From Mycobacterium sp. E740 (GTDB lineage Bacteria > Actinomycetota > Actinomycetes > Mycobacteriales > Mycobacteriaceae), in contig NZ_LZKP01000157.1 in the NCBI RefSeq assembly GCF_001672895.1, positions 33,590 through 97,589 on the forward strand: a stretch of 64,000 bases of DNA, written 5' to 3'. Under the pieces are notes generated by a model that searched no databases, was not told where the DNA came from, and saw only the letters and a program-made list of their open reading frames with translations. The position numbers were made by a program, and so were the translations under genes. Shown here in pieces: positions 18,639-28,707 of this stretch. Numbering within the stretch: position 1 is the first letter of the stretch; every line of letters starts with the position of its first letter.

Positions 18639-20015
18639 ATGTCGTTGGACCGGATCAGTGCACGCATCGCGGACATGTCCGCTGAGCTGGGTGCCTTGCT
18701 GTCCGAGTCGTTCGATGCGCTGAGCACCGCCGAGCAGTTCGCGGTGACCGCCCAGTGGGAGAGCTTCACGCGCGCGCAGGCCGCGCTGGGGCACCGGATG
18801 GTCGCCGCGCTCGAGCGGGCGCCGGTGGCCGAGCTGGGTGAGCCCAGCACTGCCGCGGCGTTGACGGTGTTGCTGCGAATCTCCAAGACCGATGCCGCCA
18901 AGCGGGTCAAGGAGGCACACGAGTTGGCGCCGCGCCGCGCGATGACCGGTGAAGTGCTGGAACCGGTGCTCGCGCAGACCGCGGCCGCGCAGGCGCGTGG
19001 TGAGATCGGTGTGGAACACGTGCGGGTCATCCGCAATTTCTTCGACAAGCAGGTGCCCGCGTCAGTCGGATTTGACGTACGCGAGGCCGCGGAGGCGCAC
19101 CTGGCCGAGATCGCGGCCCGCCACACGCCCGAGGAGTTGCGCCAGGCCGCCACACGGTTGGCTCACCTATTGGATCAGGACGGTGACTTCTCCGATGAGC
19201 TGCGCGCGCGTAAGCGGTGGCTGAAGTTTGGACCGCAGCAGAGCGACGGCATGCGCGAGGTGCGTGGACTGCTCGATCCGGCGACCGGTGCGGCGCTCGA
19301 AGCCATGCTGGCCAAGGCCGCCGCCCCGGGGAGGAACAACCCCGACGACGAGATCCCGTGCGTGGACGGTGAGCCCTCGGCTGAGGCCGTTCAGTCGGAC
19401 GTGCGCTCGGTCGGGCAGCGCAATCATGATGCGTTGAACGCGATGTGCCGTGCGCTCTTGGCCTCCGGGCAGTTGGGTTCGCACAACGGGTTGCCGGCCA
19501 CGATCGTCATCACCGCCACCTTGCAGGAACTCGAAGCCGGGACCGGCCACGGCATCACCGGCGGCGGCAGCTTGGTGCCGATGAGCGAAGTGATTCGCCA
19601 GGCGGCGGCCGCGCATCACTATCTGGCGGTGTTCGACAAACACACCGAAGAGCCGCTGTACCTCGGTCGGACCAAACGCTTGGCGAACAGAGCGCAGCGG
19701 ATCGTGTTGTATGCCAGGGACCGCGGGTGCACCCGCCCGGGATGTACGGCGCCCGCCTATCAGTGCCAGGTGCATCACGCGAGCGAGGACTGGGCTGCGG
19801 GCGGCCGGACTGACATCACCGAGCTGACACTGGCGTGCGGGCCCGACAATCGCCGCGTGAAGCCCGGCGGGTGGCGGACCCGAAAACGCGAAGACGGCCG
19901 CACCGAATGGCTACCGCCACCGCAACTCGACACCGGCCAGGCCCGAGTCAACAACTACCACCACCCCCAGCGCTACCTGGCTCCCGACGACGGGGACGAG
20001 AGCGGCGGCGTTTGA
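18639..20015 (+). CDS. 13E12-family protein: DUF222 domain plus HNH endonuclease domain
   Basis: 458-residue protein of the mycobacterial 13E12 repeat family. The long N-terminal DUF222 region (about residues 30-330) is alpha-helical. The C-terminal HNH module reads CTRPGCTAPAYQCQVHHASEDWAAGGRTDITELTLACGPDNRRVK, with Cys pairs for structural Zn and the HH catalytic pair. The family is multicopy and found in mobile 13E12 elements, but no element ends are seen here. The SOS-type operator upstream agrees with reports that 13E12 genes are LexA-regulated. The mRNA is probably leaderless. Biochemical function is unproven. Confidence 0.88.
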   Translation: MSLDRISARIADMSAELGALLSESFDALSTAEQFAVTAQWESFTRAQAALGHRMVAALERAPVAELGEPSTAAALTVLLRISKTDAAKRVKEAHELAPRRAMTGEVLEPVLAQTAAAQARGEIGVEHVRVIRNFFDKQVPASVGFDVREAAEAHLAEIAARHTPEELRQAATRLAHLLDQDGDFSDELRARKRWLKFGPQQSDGMREVRGLLDPATGAALEAMLAKAAAPGRNNPDDEIPCVDGEPSAEAVQSDVRSVGQRNHDALNAMCRALLASGQLGSHNGLPATIVITATLQELEAGTGHGITGGGSLVPMSEVIRQAAAAHHYLAVFDKHTEEPLYLGRTKRLANRAQRIVLYARDRGCTRPGCTAPAYQCQVHHASEDWAAGGRTDITELTLACGPDNRRVKPGGWRTRKREDGRTEWLPPPQLDTGQARVNNYHHPQRYLAPDDGDESGGV

Positions 20016-20043
20016 CGCTTGCCGCGTCGGGTAGCCCGCCACC

Positions 20044-20820
20044 ATGGCACAGGCACGACCACTCGCGCTCGTCACCGGCGCCTCGAGCGGAATCGGGTTC
20101 GAGTTGGCGAAGCTGTTCGCCGACGACGGCTACGACCTCGTCGTGGCGGCTGACAGTGACGCCATCCACGCCAGCGCCGAGAAGCTCGCGACGAACGGCT
20201 GCGAAGTCCGCGCGGTACGGGCCGACCTTCGCAAGGAGGACGACGTCGACCGGCTCTACCGCACCGCCACCGAAAACGGTCGCCGGTTGGACGCGGTTGC
20301 ACTGAACGCCGGCACCGGCGGCGGCGGCCGCTTCGTCGACCGGACGCTCGAAGAGGATTTCAACATCATCGACCTCAATGTCCGGGGAACCACCCAGCTG
20401 GCCAAGCGCGTGCTCACCGACATGGTGAACGCGAACTCCGGCAAGGTGCTGTTCACCTCATCCGTCGTGGCGGTGATGCCGGGCTCGTACCAGACGATCT
20501 ACAACGCGTCGAAGTCGTTCGTGCAGTCGCTGGCTGAGGCGCTGCAGGACGAGCTGCGCGACACCGACGTCATGGTCACAGCGTTGATGCCGGGGCCGAC
20601 CGACACCAACTTCTTCCGTCGCGCCGGCATGTTGGACACGCTCGTGGGCCGGATGCCGAAAGACGACGCCGACAAGGTCGCCAAGCAGGGGTACGACGCG
20701 CTGATGGGCGGCAAGAAGAAAGTCGTTGCCGCGTCGCCGCTTTCAAAGGGAATGGGCCTCGTGAGTCGCGTGCTCCCGGACTCCGTGAAGGCGATCTCGA
20801 ACAGGCTGATCTCGAGGTGA
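20044..20820 (+). CDS. Short-chain dehydrogenase/reductase (SDR)
   Basis: 258-residue classical SDR. TGASSGIG (residues 10-17) binds NAD(P); LNAGTGG corresponds to the NNAG motif; the catalytic Ser is in TSSVVAV and the YxxxK pair in YNASK. Substrate cannot be predicted. The gene ends in an overlap with the FAD oxidoreductase: the stop TGA and the next gene's GTG share bases 20817-20820, so they are co-translated and may act in one pathway. Confidence 0.87.
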   Translation: MAQARPLALVTGASSGIGFELAKLFADDGYDLVVAADSDAIHASAEKLATNGCEVRAVRADLRKEDDVDRLYRTATENGRRLDAVALNAGTGGGGRFVDRTLEEDFNIIDLNVRGTTQLAKRVLTDMVNANSGKVLFTSSVVAVMPGSYQTIYNASKSFVQSLAEALQDELRDTDVMVTALMPGPTDTNFFRRAGMLDTLVGRMPKDDADKVAKQGYDALMGGKKKVVAASPLSKGMGLVSRVLPDSVKAISNRLISR

Positions 20821-22412
20821 GTCTCCCACCGACCGCTGACGCAGTGGTGATCGGAGCCGGCCACAATGGTCTGGTCGCCGCCGCGATGCTCGCCGACGCG
20901 GGCTGGGACGTGCTCGTCCTGGAAGCACAGCAGCAGCCAGGCGGCGCGGTGAAGAGCGCCGAACTGTTCCCCGGTTACGTCAGCGACCTGTACAGCGCGT
21001 TCTATCCACTGTCGGTCACGTCTCCGGCCCTGACGGCGCTGCATCTCGAAGACCACGGGCTGCGCTGGTCGCACTCACCCGCTGTCGTTGGCCACGCGCG
21101 CTCGGCCGACGACGACGACGCGCCGCTGATCTGGCGCGACATCGACCGCACCGCAGAAGATCTCGAGCGGCGGACGCCAGGTGACGGGGCGCGCTGGCGT
21201 GAGCTGTTCACCCAGTGGCAGCGCATCAAAGAGCCGCTACTGGAGACGTTGTTCGCACCGTTTCCGCCGATGCGCGGAGCGGTCGGCCTGCTCCGCGAGC
21301 TGGGGACCGCCGAGGCGCTGCGGTTGGCGCACCTGATGCTGCTGCCCGCCGGCGTGATGGCCGAGAACCTGTTCGACGGCGAGGCCGCGCGACTGTTGTT
21401 GTTGGGCAACGCAATGCACGCCGACGTTCCGATTGATGCCCCAGGCAGCGGCGTCATGGGTTACATGCTGATCATGATGGCCCAGGACGGGGGTTTCCCC
21501 GTCCCGGTCGGCGGTGCCGGGCAGCTGGCGGCGGCGCTGGTGAACCGGGCCACGTCGGCGGGCGCCCAGATCCGGTGCGGGCAGCAGGTCGACGGCATCG
21601 ACGTCCGCGGCCGCCGCGCGGTGTCCGTTCGCACGGCCGGCGGCGAAGCCGTGCGGGTGCGCCGGGCGGTGATCGCCGACACCTCGGCGCCGATGCTCTA
21701 CGGCCGGCTGCTCCCCGCCCACGAACTTCCCAAGTCCGTGCTGGAGAGCATCGACCGCTTCGTCTGGGACACACCGGTGTTGAAGATCAACTACGCGCTG
21801 GACGCGCCGATCCCGTGGCGTTCCAAGAGCCTCAGTGAAGCCGGAACCGTGCACATCGGCGCGGACCACGACGGGCTGATCCGGTGGATGGCCGACCTGA
21901 ACACCGGCACCGTGCCGCTGCACCCGTTCATGCTGTTCGGCCAGATGACGACGTCCGATCCGACCCGCTCGCCCGAAGGCACCGAAAGCGCCTGGGCGTA
22001 TACGCATCTGCCGCGCGGTGTCGCCGACGACGCATCCGCCGATCAGCTGTCCGTCGCCGTGGACATGGTTTTGGAGAAGCATGCGCCCGGATTCGGAGAC
22101 CACATCGTGGGCAAGACGATCCAGCGGCCGTCGGACCTCGAGGCCAGCGACGCCAACCTGCACGCCGGTGCGGTCAACGGCGGTACGTCGCAGTTGTTCC
22201 AGCAGTTGATCTTCCGGCCGTTTCCCGGCTTCGGCGGCGCCGAAACGCCGATCGAGAACGTGTATCTCGGCAGCGCCGGTGCGTCGCCGGGCGGGGGAGT
22301 GCACGGTGTCTGCGGACGCAACGCCGCGCGTGCCGCACTCGCGGGTGCGGGGCGGCTGGGTTGGCCTCGGCGTCAGCTCAACCGCGCGGTCCTGTCGCTG
22401 CTGACGCGATGA
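20817..22412 (+). CDS. FAD-dependent oxidoreductase, phytoene-desaturase/PYROXD2-like
   Basis: 531-residue flavoprotein with an N-terminal Rossmann dinucleotide motif GAGHNGLVAA (residues 13-22), EAQQQPGGA, and the C-terminal FAD-contacting segment VYLGSAGASPGGGVHGVCGRNAA. It belongs to the carotenoid-desaturase-like/amine-oxidase superfamily; the natural substrate of most bacterial members is unknown and a carotenoid role should not be assumed since no crt genes are near. GTG 20817 overlaps the SDR stop. Confidence 0.83.
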   Translation: MSLPPTADAVVIGAGHNGLVAAAMLADAGWDVLVLEAQQQPGGAVKSAELFPGYVSDLYSAFYPLSVTSPALTALHLEDHGLRWSHSPAVVGHARSADDDDAPLIWRDIDRTAEDLERRTPGDGARWRELFTQWQRIKEPLLETLFAPFPPMRGAVGLLRELGTAEALRLAHLMLLPAGVMAENLFDGEAARLLLLGNAMHADVPIDAPGSGVMGYMLIMMAQDGGFPVPVGGAGQLAAALVNRATSAGAQIRCGQQVDGIDVRGRRAVSVRTAGGEAVRVRRAVIADTSAPMLYGRLLPAHELPKSVLESIDRFVWDTPVLKINYALDAPIPWRSKSLSEAGTVHIGADHDGLIRWMADLNTGTVPLHPFMLFGQMTTSDPTRSPEGTESAWAYTHLPRGVADDASADQLSVAVDMVLEKHAPGFGDHIVGKTIQRPSDLEASDANLHAGAVNGGTSQLFQQLIFRPFPGFGGAETPIENVYLGSAGASPGGGVHGVCGRNAARAALAGAGRLGWPRRQLNRAVLSLLTR

Positions 22413-22461
22413 ACCGGTGAGCGACAAGAACCTGCTGGACATCCGTACTTGACCACGATGC

Positions 22462-23154
22462 TCACTGTTGGAATCGGTAACCCATGCCGGCTTCGGTCAG
22501 CAGGTGCACGGGGTGTGACGGGTCGTCTTCGAGCTTGCGCCGTAGCTGCGCCAGATAGACCCGCAGATAGTGGGTCTCCTTGGCGTAGGCCGGTCCCCAC
22601 ACCTCCTTGAGGAGCTCCTCGCGGCCCACCAGCTTGCCGCGATTACGCACCAGCATCTCGAGCATCCCCCACTCGGTGGGCGTCAGGTGCACCTCGGCAC
22701 CGTGCTTGATCACCCGCTTGGCGGCGAGGTCGACCGTGAACGACGACGTCTCGACCACCGGCTCGTCGGTCGCGGTCGCCGCCGAACCGCGCCGCACAGC
22801 GGCCCGCAGCCGGGCCAGGAACTCGTCCATGCCGAAGGGTTTCGTCACGTAGTCGTCGGCACCGGCGTCGAGCGCTTCCACCTTGTCGGAGGAGTCGGTG
22901 CGCGCCGACAGCACGATCACCGGCGCGGTGAGCCAGCCGCGGAGCCCTTCGAGCACCTCGATGCCGGACATGTCGGGCAGCCCGAGATCGAGGATGATCA
23001 CATCGGGCCGGTGATCGGCGGCGGTCTGGAGAGCTTCGGCGCCACTCGCCGCGGTGAACACCTCGTAGCCCCGCACCGACAGGTTGATGCGCAAGGCCCG
23101 CAGTAGCTGCGGCTCGTCGTCGATGACGAGCACTCGAATCCTGGCGGGCGTCAC
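22462..23154 (-). CDS. kdpE: KdpE response regulator (OmpR family)
   Basis: 230-residue OmpR/PhoB-type regulator: receiver with acidic pair in VLVIDDEPQ, phospho-acceptor Asp in VIILDLGLPDMSG, Thr/Ser and Lys in VLSART and YVTKPFG, followed by a winged helix (VHLTPTEWGMLEMLVRNRGKLVGREELLKEVWG). It activates kdp transcription at low potassium or osmotic stress. The start overlaps the kdpD stop (ATGA). It is the last gene of the kdp run; the M. tuberculosis arrangement, as I remember it, has kdpDE divergent from kdpFABC. Confidence 0.95.
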   Translation of the reverse strand: MTPARIRVLVIDDEPQLLRALRINLSVRGYEVFTAASGAEALQTAADHRPDVIILDLGLPDMSGIEVLEGLRGWLTAPVIVLSARTDSSDKVEALDAGADDYVTKPFGMDEFLARLRAAVRRGSAATATDEPVVETSSFTVDLAAKRVIKHGAEVHLTPTEWGMLEMLVRNRGKLVGREELLKEVWGPAYAKETHYLRVYLAQLRRKLEDDPSHPVHLLTEAGMGYRFQQ

Positions 23155-25688
23155 GACGGCGCCGCCAGCTCGATTTCGACAGTCAGACCACCACCGGGCG
23201 TGTCGGTCGCGGCGATCGTTCCTCCCATCGCCTCGACGAAGCCGCGGGCAACCGACAGCCCGAGACCGAGACCGACACTGGTGTCGTGATCCCCGAGCCG
23301 CTGAAACGGCGCGAACAGTCTGTCCGCAGTGCCCCGCGGAACGCCTGGCCCCTCGTCGACGACAGCGAGCAGCACTTTGTCACCGACGCGGCCCGCCGAT
23401 ATCCGAATGGGCCCATCGGGCGCGTAGCGCAGCGCATTGTCGATCAGGTTGGCCAGCACGCGTTCCAGCAGGCCGGCGTCGCCCTGCGCGACGGCGTCAC
23501 CGACCTCGACCTTGACCCGGTCCAGTCCGCGACGCCGGAACCCGGTCGCGCCCTTGCTGATCCCCAGCAGTGCGCGCTGCACCGTCTCCTCGAGGTAGAC
23601 GGGGCTCAGCTCGGGTTTGAGCACTCCTGCGGCCAGCCGCGACGAGTCGAGCAGGTTGCCCACCACCGCGGTCAACTGGTCGACCGACTCCTCGATCGTG
23701 GCCAGCAGTTCGGCGGTGTCCTCTACGGAGAAGTCGACATCGTGGCTGCGCAGGCTGGACACCGCGGCCTTGGCCGCGGCCAGCGGCGTGCGCAGGTCGT
23801 GGCTCACCGCGGACAGCAGTGAGCGCCGCAAGTCGTCGGCCTGGGCGATCGCCTCGGCCCGGCTCGCTTCTTCGGTCAGCTCGCGCTGCTTGACCAGTCC
23901 CGCAGCCTGTTTCGCGACGGCGGCCAATACCCTGCGGTCGCGGGCCGGCAGTTTGCGGCCGGTCATCAGCATCCAGAACTCGTCGTCGCCGACGTCGATC
24001 GCCGTGTCGGCGGTGCTCACTTCCACGCACGGATCGCTGCCGACACACGCGACGACGTTGCCGGCCGAGTTCGTTTCGTCTATGCGCAACAGGCTGACCG
24101 AACGTTGCGAGTATGTCTCGCGCACCCGTTCCAGCAGCGCGCCGAGATCGGCGCCGCGCAGCACCGCACCTGCGAACAGTGCAAGCAGTTCTGCTTCCTG
24201 TGCCGCTCGGCGCGCCTCGCGGGTGCGGTTGGCGGCGTTGTCCACCAAGGCGGCGACCGCGACCGCCACCGCGAGGAGCACCACGGTGGTGATCGCGTTG
24301 TCGGGCTGCGCGATCGTGAAGGTGTGACGCGGCTCGATCAGGAAGTAGTTGAGCAGCAGTCCGGACAACACTGCCGAAAGTGCTGCAGGTGCAACACCTC
24401 CGAACAGCGCGACCACCAGAACGCCGACGAAGAACAGGGCGCTCTTGCCTCCGACGTCGAGGACCGGGTCGAGAGCAAGGACCAGCAGCGCACACACCGC
24501 CGACGGGACGATGAGCGCTGCCGCCCAGGACGCGATGTGATGGCGGCGCGGTGAGACAGCCGACCGCAACGAGTGCTGACGCGCTTCGGGATGGGTCACC
24601 ATGTGCACGTCGATCGAGCCCGACCGGGCAACGACCTTCGCGCCGATTCCCTCGTCGAACATCCTGGCCCACCGCGACCGTCGCGAGGTGCCGATCACCA
24701 GTTGGGTGGCGTTCTCGTCCCGGGCGAAGTCCAGCAGCGCGGTGGGCACATCGTCACCGACGACCGTGTGTAGCGTCGCGCCGAGGCTGCCGACCAACTC
24801 ACGCACGCGGCCCATCCGAGGAGCGGAGGCACCCGTGAGGCCGTCGCCACGGACGACGTGCACGACCAGCAGGTCGGCGCTGGCCTTGGAGGCGATCCGA
24901 GACGCCCTGCGCACCAACGTTTCCGACTCGGGGCCACCGGTGACGGCGACGACGACGCGTTCCCGCGCCTCCCACGTCGCGGTGATCCGATTCTCCTCGC
25001 GGTACTTCTCCAACGCGGCGTCGACCTGGTCGGCGAGCCACAGCAGCGCCAACTCCCTCAGCGCGGTGAGGTTGCCGCGGCGGAAGTAGTTCGACAGCGC
25101 CGCATCGACGCGTTCGGGCGCGTAGACGTTTCCATGGGCCAGCCTGCGGCGCAACGCTTCCGGGGTGATGTCCACGAGTTCCACCTGATCGGCGGCGCGC
25201 ACGATCTCGTCGGGGATCTTCTCCTTCTGCTCGATGCCGGTGATCTGCTCGACGACGTCGTTCATGCTCTCCAGGTGCTGGACGTTGACCGTGGTTATCA
25301 CGGTGATACCCGCCTCCAGCAGTTCCTCGACGTCCTGCCAGCGTTTCGGGTTCTTGCTCCCGGGCGTGTTGGTGTGGGCCAGTTCGTCGACGAGCACCAC
25401 CTCTGGGTCGCGTTCGAGCACCGCTTCGACGTCGAGCTCGGCGAACTGTCGGCCGCGGTATTCGATCAGCCTCGGCGGGATCGTCTCGATGCCCGCCAGT
25501 TGATCGGCGGTCTTGCTGCGGCCATGCGTCTCCACCACCGCGGCGACCAGGTCGGTGCCTCGCTCCAAGCGGCGATGTGCCTCGCCCAGCATCGCGAAGG
25601 TCTTACCGACACCCGGCGCCGCGCCCAGGTAGATGCGCAGCTCACCGCGCTTCCTGCCGGGCTGGTCGGTCACATGCCCATCATCCAC
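23151..25688 (-). CDS. kdpD: KdpD sensor histidine kinase
   Basis: 845-residue four-part sensor: N-terminal KdpD domain with Walker A GAAPGVGKT (residues 18-26) and Walker B-like VVLVDELAHTNTPG; a universal-stress-like domain (about 235-365); four clustered TM helices (about 385-480); a GAF-like region; and the kinase core with H-box SAVSHDLRTPLA and N-box NLIDNALRYAPDG. It senses K+ and ionic strength and phosphorylates KdpE. The start GTG 25688 overlaps the kdpC end by 8 nt; GTG 25673, five codons in, is equally plausible. Confidence 0.95.
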   Translation of the reverse strand: MDDGHVTDQPGRKRGELRIYLGAAPGVGKTFAMLGEAHRRLERGTDLVAAVVETHGRSKTADQLAGIETIPPRLIEYRGRQFAELDVEAVLERDPEVVLVDELAHTNTPGSKNPKRWQDVEELLEAGITVITTVNVQHLESMNDVVEQITGIEQKEKIPDEIVRAADQVELVDITPEALRRRLAHGNVYAPERVDAALSNYFRRGNLTALRELALLWLADQVDAALEKYREENRITATWEARERVVVAVTGGPESETLVRRASRIASKASADLLVVHVVRGDGLTGASAPRMGRVRELVGSLGATLHTVVGDDVPTALLDFARDENATQLVIGTSRRSRWARMFDEGIGAKVVARSGSIDVHMVTHPEARQHSLRSAVSPRRHHIASWAAALIVPSAVCALLVLALDPVLDVGGKSALFFVGVLVVALFGGVAPAALSAVLSGLLLNYFLIEPRHTFTIAQPDNAITTVVLLAVAVAVAALVDNAANRTREARRAAQEAELLALFAGAVLRGADLGALLERVRETYSQRSVSLLRIDETNSAGNVVACVGSDPCVEVSTADTAIDVGDDEFWMLMTGRKLPARDRRVLAAVAKQAAGLVKQRELTEEASRAEAIAQADDLRRSLLSAVSHDLRTPLAAAKAAVSSLRSHDVDFSVEDTAELLATIEESVDQLTAVVGNLLDSSRLAAGVLKPELSPVYLEETVQRALLGISKGATGFRRRGLDRVKVEVGDAVAQGDAGLLERVLANLIDNALRYAPDGPIRISAGRVGDKVLLAVVDEGPGVPRGTADRLFAPFQRLGDHDTSVGLGLGLSVARGFVEAMGGTIAATDTPGGGLTVEIELAAPS

Positions 25689-26553
25689 CCGCGGCCAGCT
25701 TGTCGAGCGCGATGTTGAGTTCGAGCACGTTCACTTCGGGCTCGCCCAAGAAGCCGAGGACGCGCGCGTCGGTGTGTTCGGCCACCACCCGCCGGACCAC
25801 GTCGGCGCTCACGCCGCGCGTTTTCGCCACCCGGGCCACCTGCAGCTCGGCGTAGGCGATGGAGATGTGCGGGTCCAGTCCGCTGCCGCTCGACGTGACC
25901 GCATCCGCAGGCACCGCGGGATCGACACGAGCGTCACCGCGGATGGGGACGATCTGCCCGATGCCGTAGTCCTCCTGGGACTTGGCGCACTCCACGCGAA
26001 CGCCCTCGTAGGCGTTCAGGAACGGCGTGGGCGTCGTGGTGCACGGTTCGTTGACGCTGACCACTCGCGTCGGCGTCACGACGTTTCCGCGTGAGTCGCG
26101 CGGACCGATCACCGACAACACCGCGCCGACACCGCCTCCGGTGCAGAAGGGCCGGCGACCGTCGACCCCTTCCAGCTGGCCCACCGCGGCGCTGCGCCGG
26201 CAGACCAGGGTGAGCAGGCTCGGCTTGCCGGGCGTGTCGACGATGCTCTCCGGCCCGAGGTTGCTCGCACCGGACGCCATGGGGTCGTAGCCGGCACCGG
26301 CCGCGGACGGCCTGCTCTGGAAGTACTTCGGCAGCGCGTTGCCTTGGCCGTCGGTGAACGCCTGGCCGATCAGCCTGCTGCCCAACGCCTTTCCGTCGAC
26401 GACTGTGATCGAGCCGTTGGCGTTCTCACGCAGGCCGGGCGACTGTGCCACAAGCCAGACGAAGACGGGATAGGCGATGCCCACGATGACGGTGAGCACG
26501 AGCAACGCGCGCAGCGCCGCCCAGTGTTGCCGAACCACATACGAGAATTTCAT
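25681..26553 (-). CDS. kdpC: KdpC, K+-transporting ATPase C subunit
   Basis: 290-residue KdpC with one N-terminal TM helix (about residues 15-37) and a periplasmic domain. The conserved start of the domain is GSRLIGQAFTDG...YFQSRPSAAGAGYDP, and the end is SGSGLDPHIS...ARVAKTRG. An insert of about 100 residues between these blocks (roughly 115-215, containing VCRRSAAVGQ and several Cys) makes it much longer than the about 190-residue E. coli KdpC; the insertion is in frame. It probably stabilises the KdpB catalytic cycle. Confidence 0.92.
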   Translation of the reverse strand: MKFSYVVRQHWAALRALLVLTVIVGIAYPVFVWLVAQSPGLRENANGSITVVDGKALGSRLIGQAFTDGQGNALPKYFQSRPSAAGAGYDPMASGASNLGPESIVDTPGKPSLLTLVCRRSAAVGQLEGVDGRRPFCTGGGVGAVLSVIGPRDSRGNVVTPTRVVSVNEPCTTTPTPFLNAYEGVRVECAKSQEDYGIGQIVPIRGDARVDPAVPADAVTSSGSGLDPHISIAYAELQVARVAKTRGVSADVVRRVVAEHTDARVLGFLGEPEVNVLELNIALDKLAAGG

Positions 26554-26554
26554 G

Positions 26555-28705
26555 TCACATCCCCGGCAGGAGCTTGATCACAAGGTCGATGAGCTTGATG
26601 CCGATGAACGGCGCGACGATGCCGCCGAGGCCGTAGATGCAGAGGTTGCGGCTCAACAGCTTCGAGGCGTTGCTCGGCGTGTAGCGTACGCCGCGCAATG
26701 CCAGGGGGATCAGCGCGACGATGACGATCGCGTTGAAGATCACCGCGGACAGGATCGCCGACTGCGGGCTGTGCAACCGCATGACGTTGAGCAGGTCCAG
26801 GCCGGGGAACAGGCTCACGAACAATGCGGGGATGATCGCGAAGTACTTCGCGACGTCGTTGGCGATCGAGAACGTCGTCAGCGAGCCACGGGTGATCAGC
26901 AATTGCTTTCCGATCTCGACGATCTCGATGAGCTTGGTCGGGTCCGAGTCCAGGTCCACCATGTTGCCGGCTTCCTTGGCGGCCGATGTTCCGGTGTTCA
27001 TGGCCACGCCGATATCAGCCTGCGCCAGCGCGGGCGCGTCGTTGGTGCCGTCACCGGTCATGGCCACGAGCTTGCCGCCGGCCTGTTCCCGCTTGATCAG
27101 GGCCATCTTGTCTTCGGGGGTGGCCTCGGCCAGGAAGTCGTCGACTCCGGCCTCGTCGGCAATAGCCTTGGCGGTCAAGGGATTGTCGCCGGTGATCATC
27201 ACGGTGCGGATGCCCATCCGGCGCATCTCGTCGAAGCGTTCCCGCATCCCGTCCTTGACGACGTCCTTGAGGTGAACGACGCCCAACACCCCTGCGGTGC
27301 GGACACCGTTCTCCTCGACGACTTCGCCGACTACCAGCGGCGTGCCACCGCCGGCCGAAATGGCGTCGACGACGTCTCCCAATTCGGCAGGTGTCCGTCC
27401 ACCTTCGTTGCGGACCCACTCTGCGATGGAACTGGCTGCGCCCTTGCGCAACTTTCGCCCGTCGGGAAGGTCCACACCGGACATGCGGGTGGTGGCGCTG
27501 AACTGCACCCAGTGTGCGCTCTCGAGTTCCCTTGCGGGGCGGGCCCGAAGGCCGTAGCGCTGCTTGGCGAAGACGACGACTGATCGGCCTTCGGGTGTCT
27601 CGTCGGCGAGGCTGGACAATTGCGCCGCGTCGGCCAGCACTTCTTCCGACACGCCGCTCATGGGTATGAATCCGGAGGCCTCCCGGTTGCCCAGCGTGAT
27701 GGTGCCGGTTTTGTCCAGCAGCAATGTGTTGACATCACCGGCCGCTTCGACGGCGCGGCCGGACATGGCGAGTACGTTGCGTTGCACCAGCCGATCCATG
27801 CCGGCAATGCCGATCGCCGAGAGCAGCGCCCCGATCGTCGTCGGGATCAGGCAGACGACCAGGGCGACCATGACGATGCCGCTCACGCCGCTTGCATTCA
27901 GCGCCAACGAGTCCGGCACGCCGGGGTTGTTTGTCTTGGAGTAGATGGCCAGCGGTTGCAGCGTCGCGACAGCGAACACGAAGATGATCGTGAGCGCGGC
28001 GAGCAGGATGTTGAGCGCGATCTCGTTGGGCGTCTTCTGCCGGTTGGCGCCCTCGACGAGCGCGATCATCCGGTCGATGAAGCTCTCGCCCTGCTTCTGG
28101 GTGATCCTGACGATTATTCGGTCCGACAGCACGGTCGTACCGCCGGTGACGGCCGAGCGGTCCCCGCCGGATTCCCGGATGACCGGCGCCGATTCGCCGG
28201 TGATGGCGGATTCGTCAACGGAAGCAATGCCTTCCACCACGTCACCGTCACCGGGGACGACCTGTCCGGCCTCGACGACGACGATGTCGCCCGGTTGCAG
28301 CAGGGTGGCGGCGAGCTCTTCCTCGCGGCCGGGCAGGCCGGCCCGCCAGTCGATGAGCCGCCGCGCCGTCGCGGCCGTCTTCGCCTTGCGCAGGGAGTCG
28401 GCCTGTGCCTTGCCGCGCCCCTCGGCGACGGCTTCGGCGAGGTTGGCGAAGATCACCGTCAGCCACAGCCAGCACACGATCGACCATGCGAACCACGAGG
28501 AGTGGGCAATGGCGAGAACCGTACTCCATGCCGCGCCGACCTCAACGACCAACATCACCGGGTTACGCCACAGGGTGCGCGGGTTCAGCTTGCGCAGTGC
28601 CTCGGGCATCGACGCCCACAGCAGCTTCGGGTCGAGCAGTCCGCCCCGGCTTGGCGAGACGGGTTGTGTGCGTTCAGGGTTTCGTTCAACTGTCGTGGCA
28701 GCCAT
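26555..28705 (-). CDS. kdpB: KdpB, P-type ATPase catalytic subunit
   Basis: 716-residue P-type ATPase that energises K+ uptake through KdpA. Motifs: TGES in [15 protein letters not shown], the phosphorylated Asp in [12 protein letters not shown], the nucleotide site [10 protein letters not shown], and the hinge [18 protein letters not shown]. The start is ATG 28705, two bases after the kdpA stop; longer readings in this frame run antisense-like through kdpA. kdpC begins two bases after its stop. Length fits mycobacterial KdpB. Confidence 0.96.
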   Translation of the reverse strand: MAATTVERNPERTQPVSPSRGGLLDPKLLWASMPEALRKLNPRTLWRNPVMLVVEVGAAWSTVLAIAHSSWFAWSIVCWLWLTVIFANLAEAVAEGRGKAQADSLRKAKTAATARRLIDWRAGLPGREEELAATLLQPGDIVVVEAGQVVPGDGDVVEGIASVDESAITGESAPVIRESGGDRSAVTGGTTVLSDRIIVRITQKQGESFIDRMIALVEGANRQKTPNEIALNILLAALTIIFVFAVATLQPLAIYSKTNNPGVPDSLALNASGVSGIVMVALVVCLIPTTIGALLSAIGIAGMDRLVQRNVLAMSGRAVEAAGDVNTLLLDKTGTITLGNREASGFIPMSGVSEEVLADAAQLSSLADETPEGRSVVVFAKQRYGLRARPARELESAHWVQFSATTRMSGVDLPDGRKLRKGAASSIAEWVRNEGGRTPAELGDVVDAISAGGGTPLVVGEVVEENGVRTAGVLGVVHLKDVVKDGMRERFDEMRRMGIRTVMITGDNPLTAKAIADEAGVDDFLAEATPEDKMALIKREQAGGKLVAMTGDGTNDAPALAQADIGVAMNTGTSAAKEAGNMVDLDSDPTKLIEIVEIGKQLLITRGSLTTFSIANDVAKYFAIIPALFVSLFPGLDLLNVMRLHSPQSAILSAVIFNAIVIVALIPLALRGVRYTPSNASKLLSRNLCIYGLGGIVAPFIGIKLIDLVIKLLPGM

Positions 28706-28707
28706 GA

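Noticed and set aside
18639..20015. A 13E12 mobile element or IS around the HNH gene
   Set aside because: No terminal repeats, target duplication or transposase were seen on either side; only the protein family is mobile-associated.
22413..22461. A terminator between the FAD oxidoreductase and kdpE
   Set aside because: No stem with U-tract could be found in the 49-bp gap.
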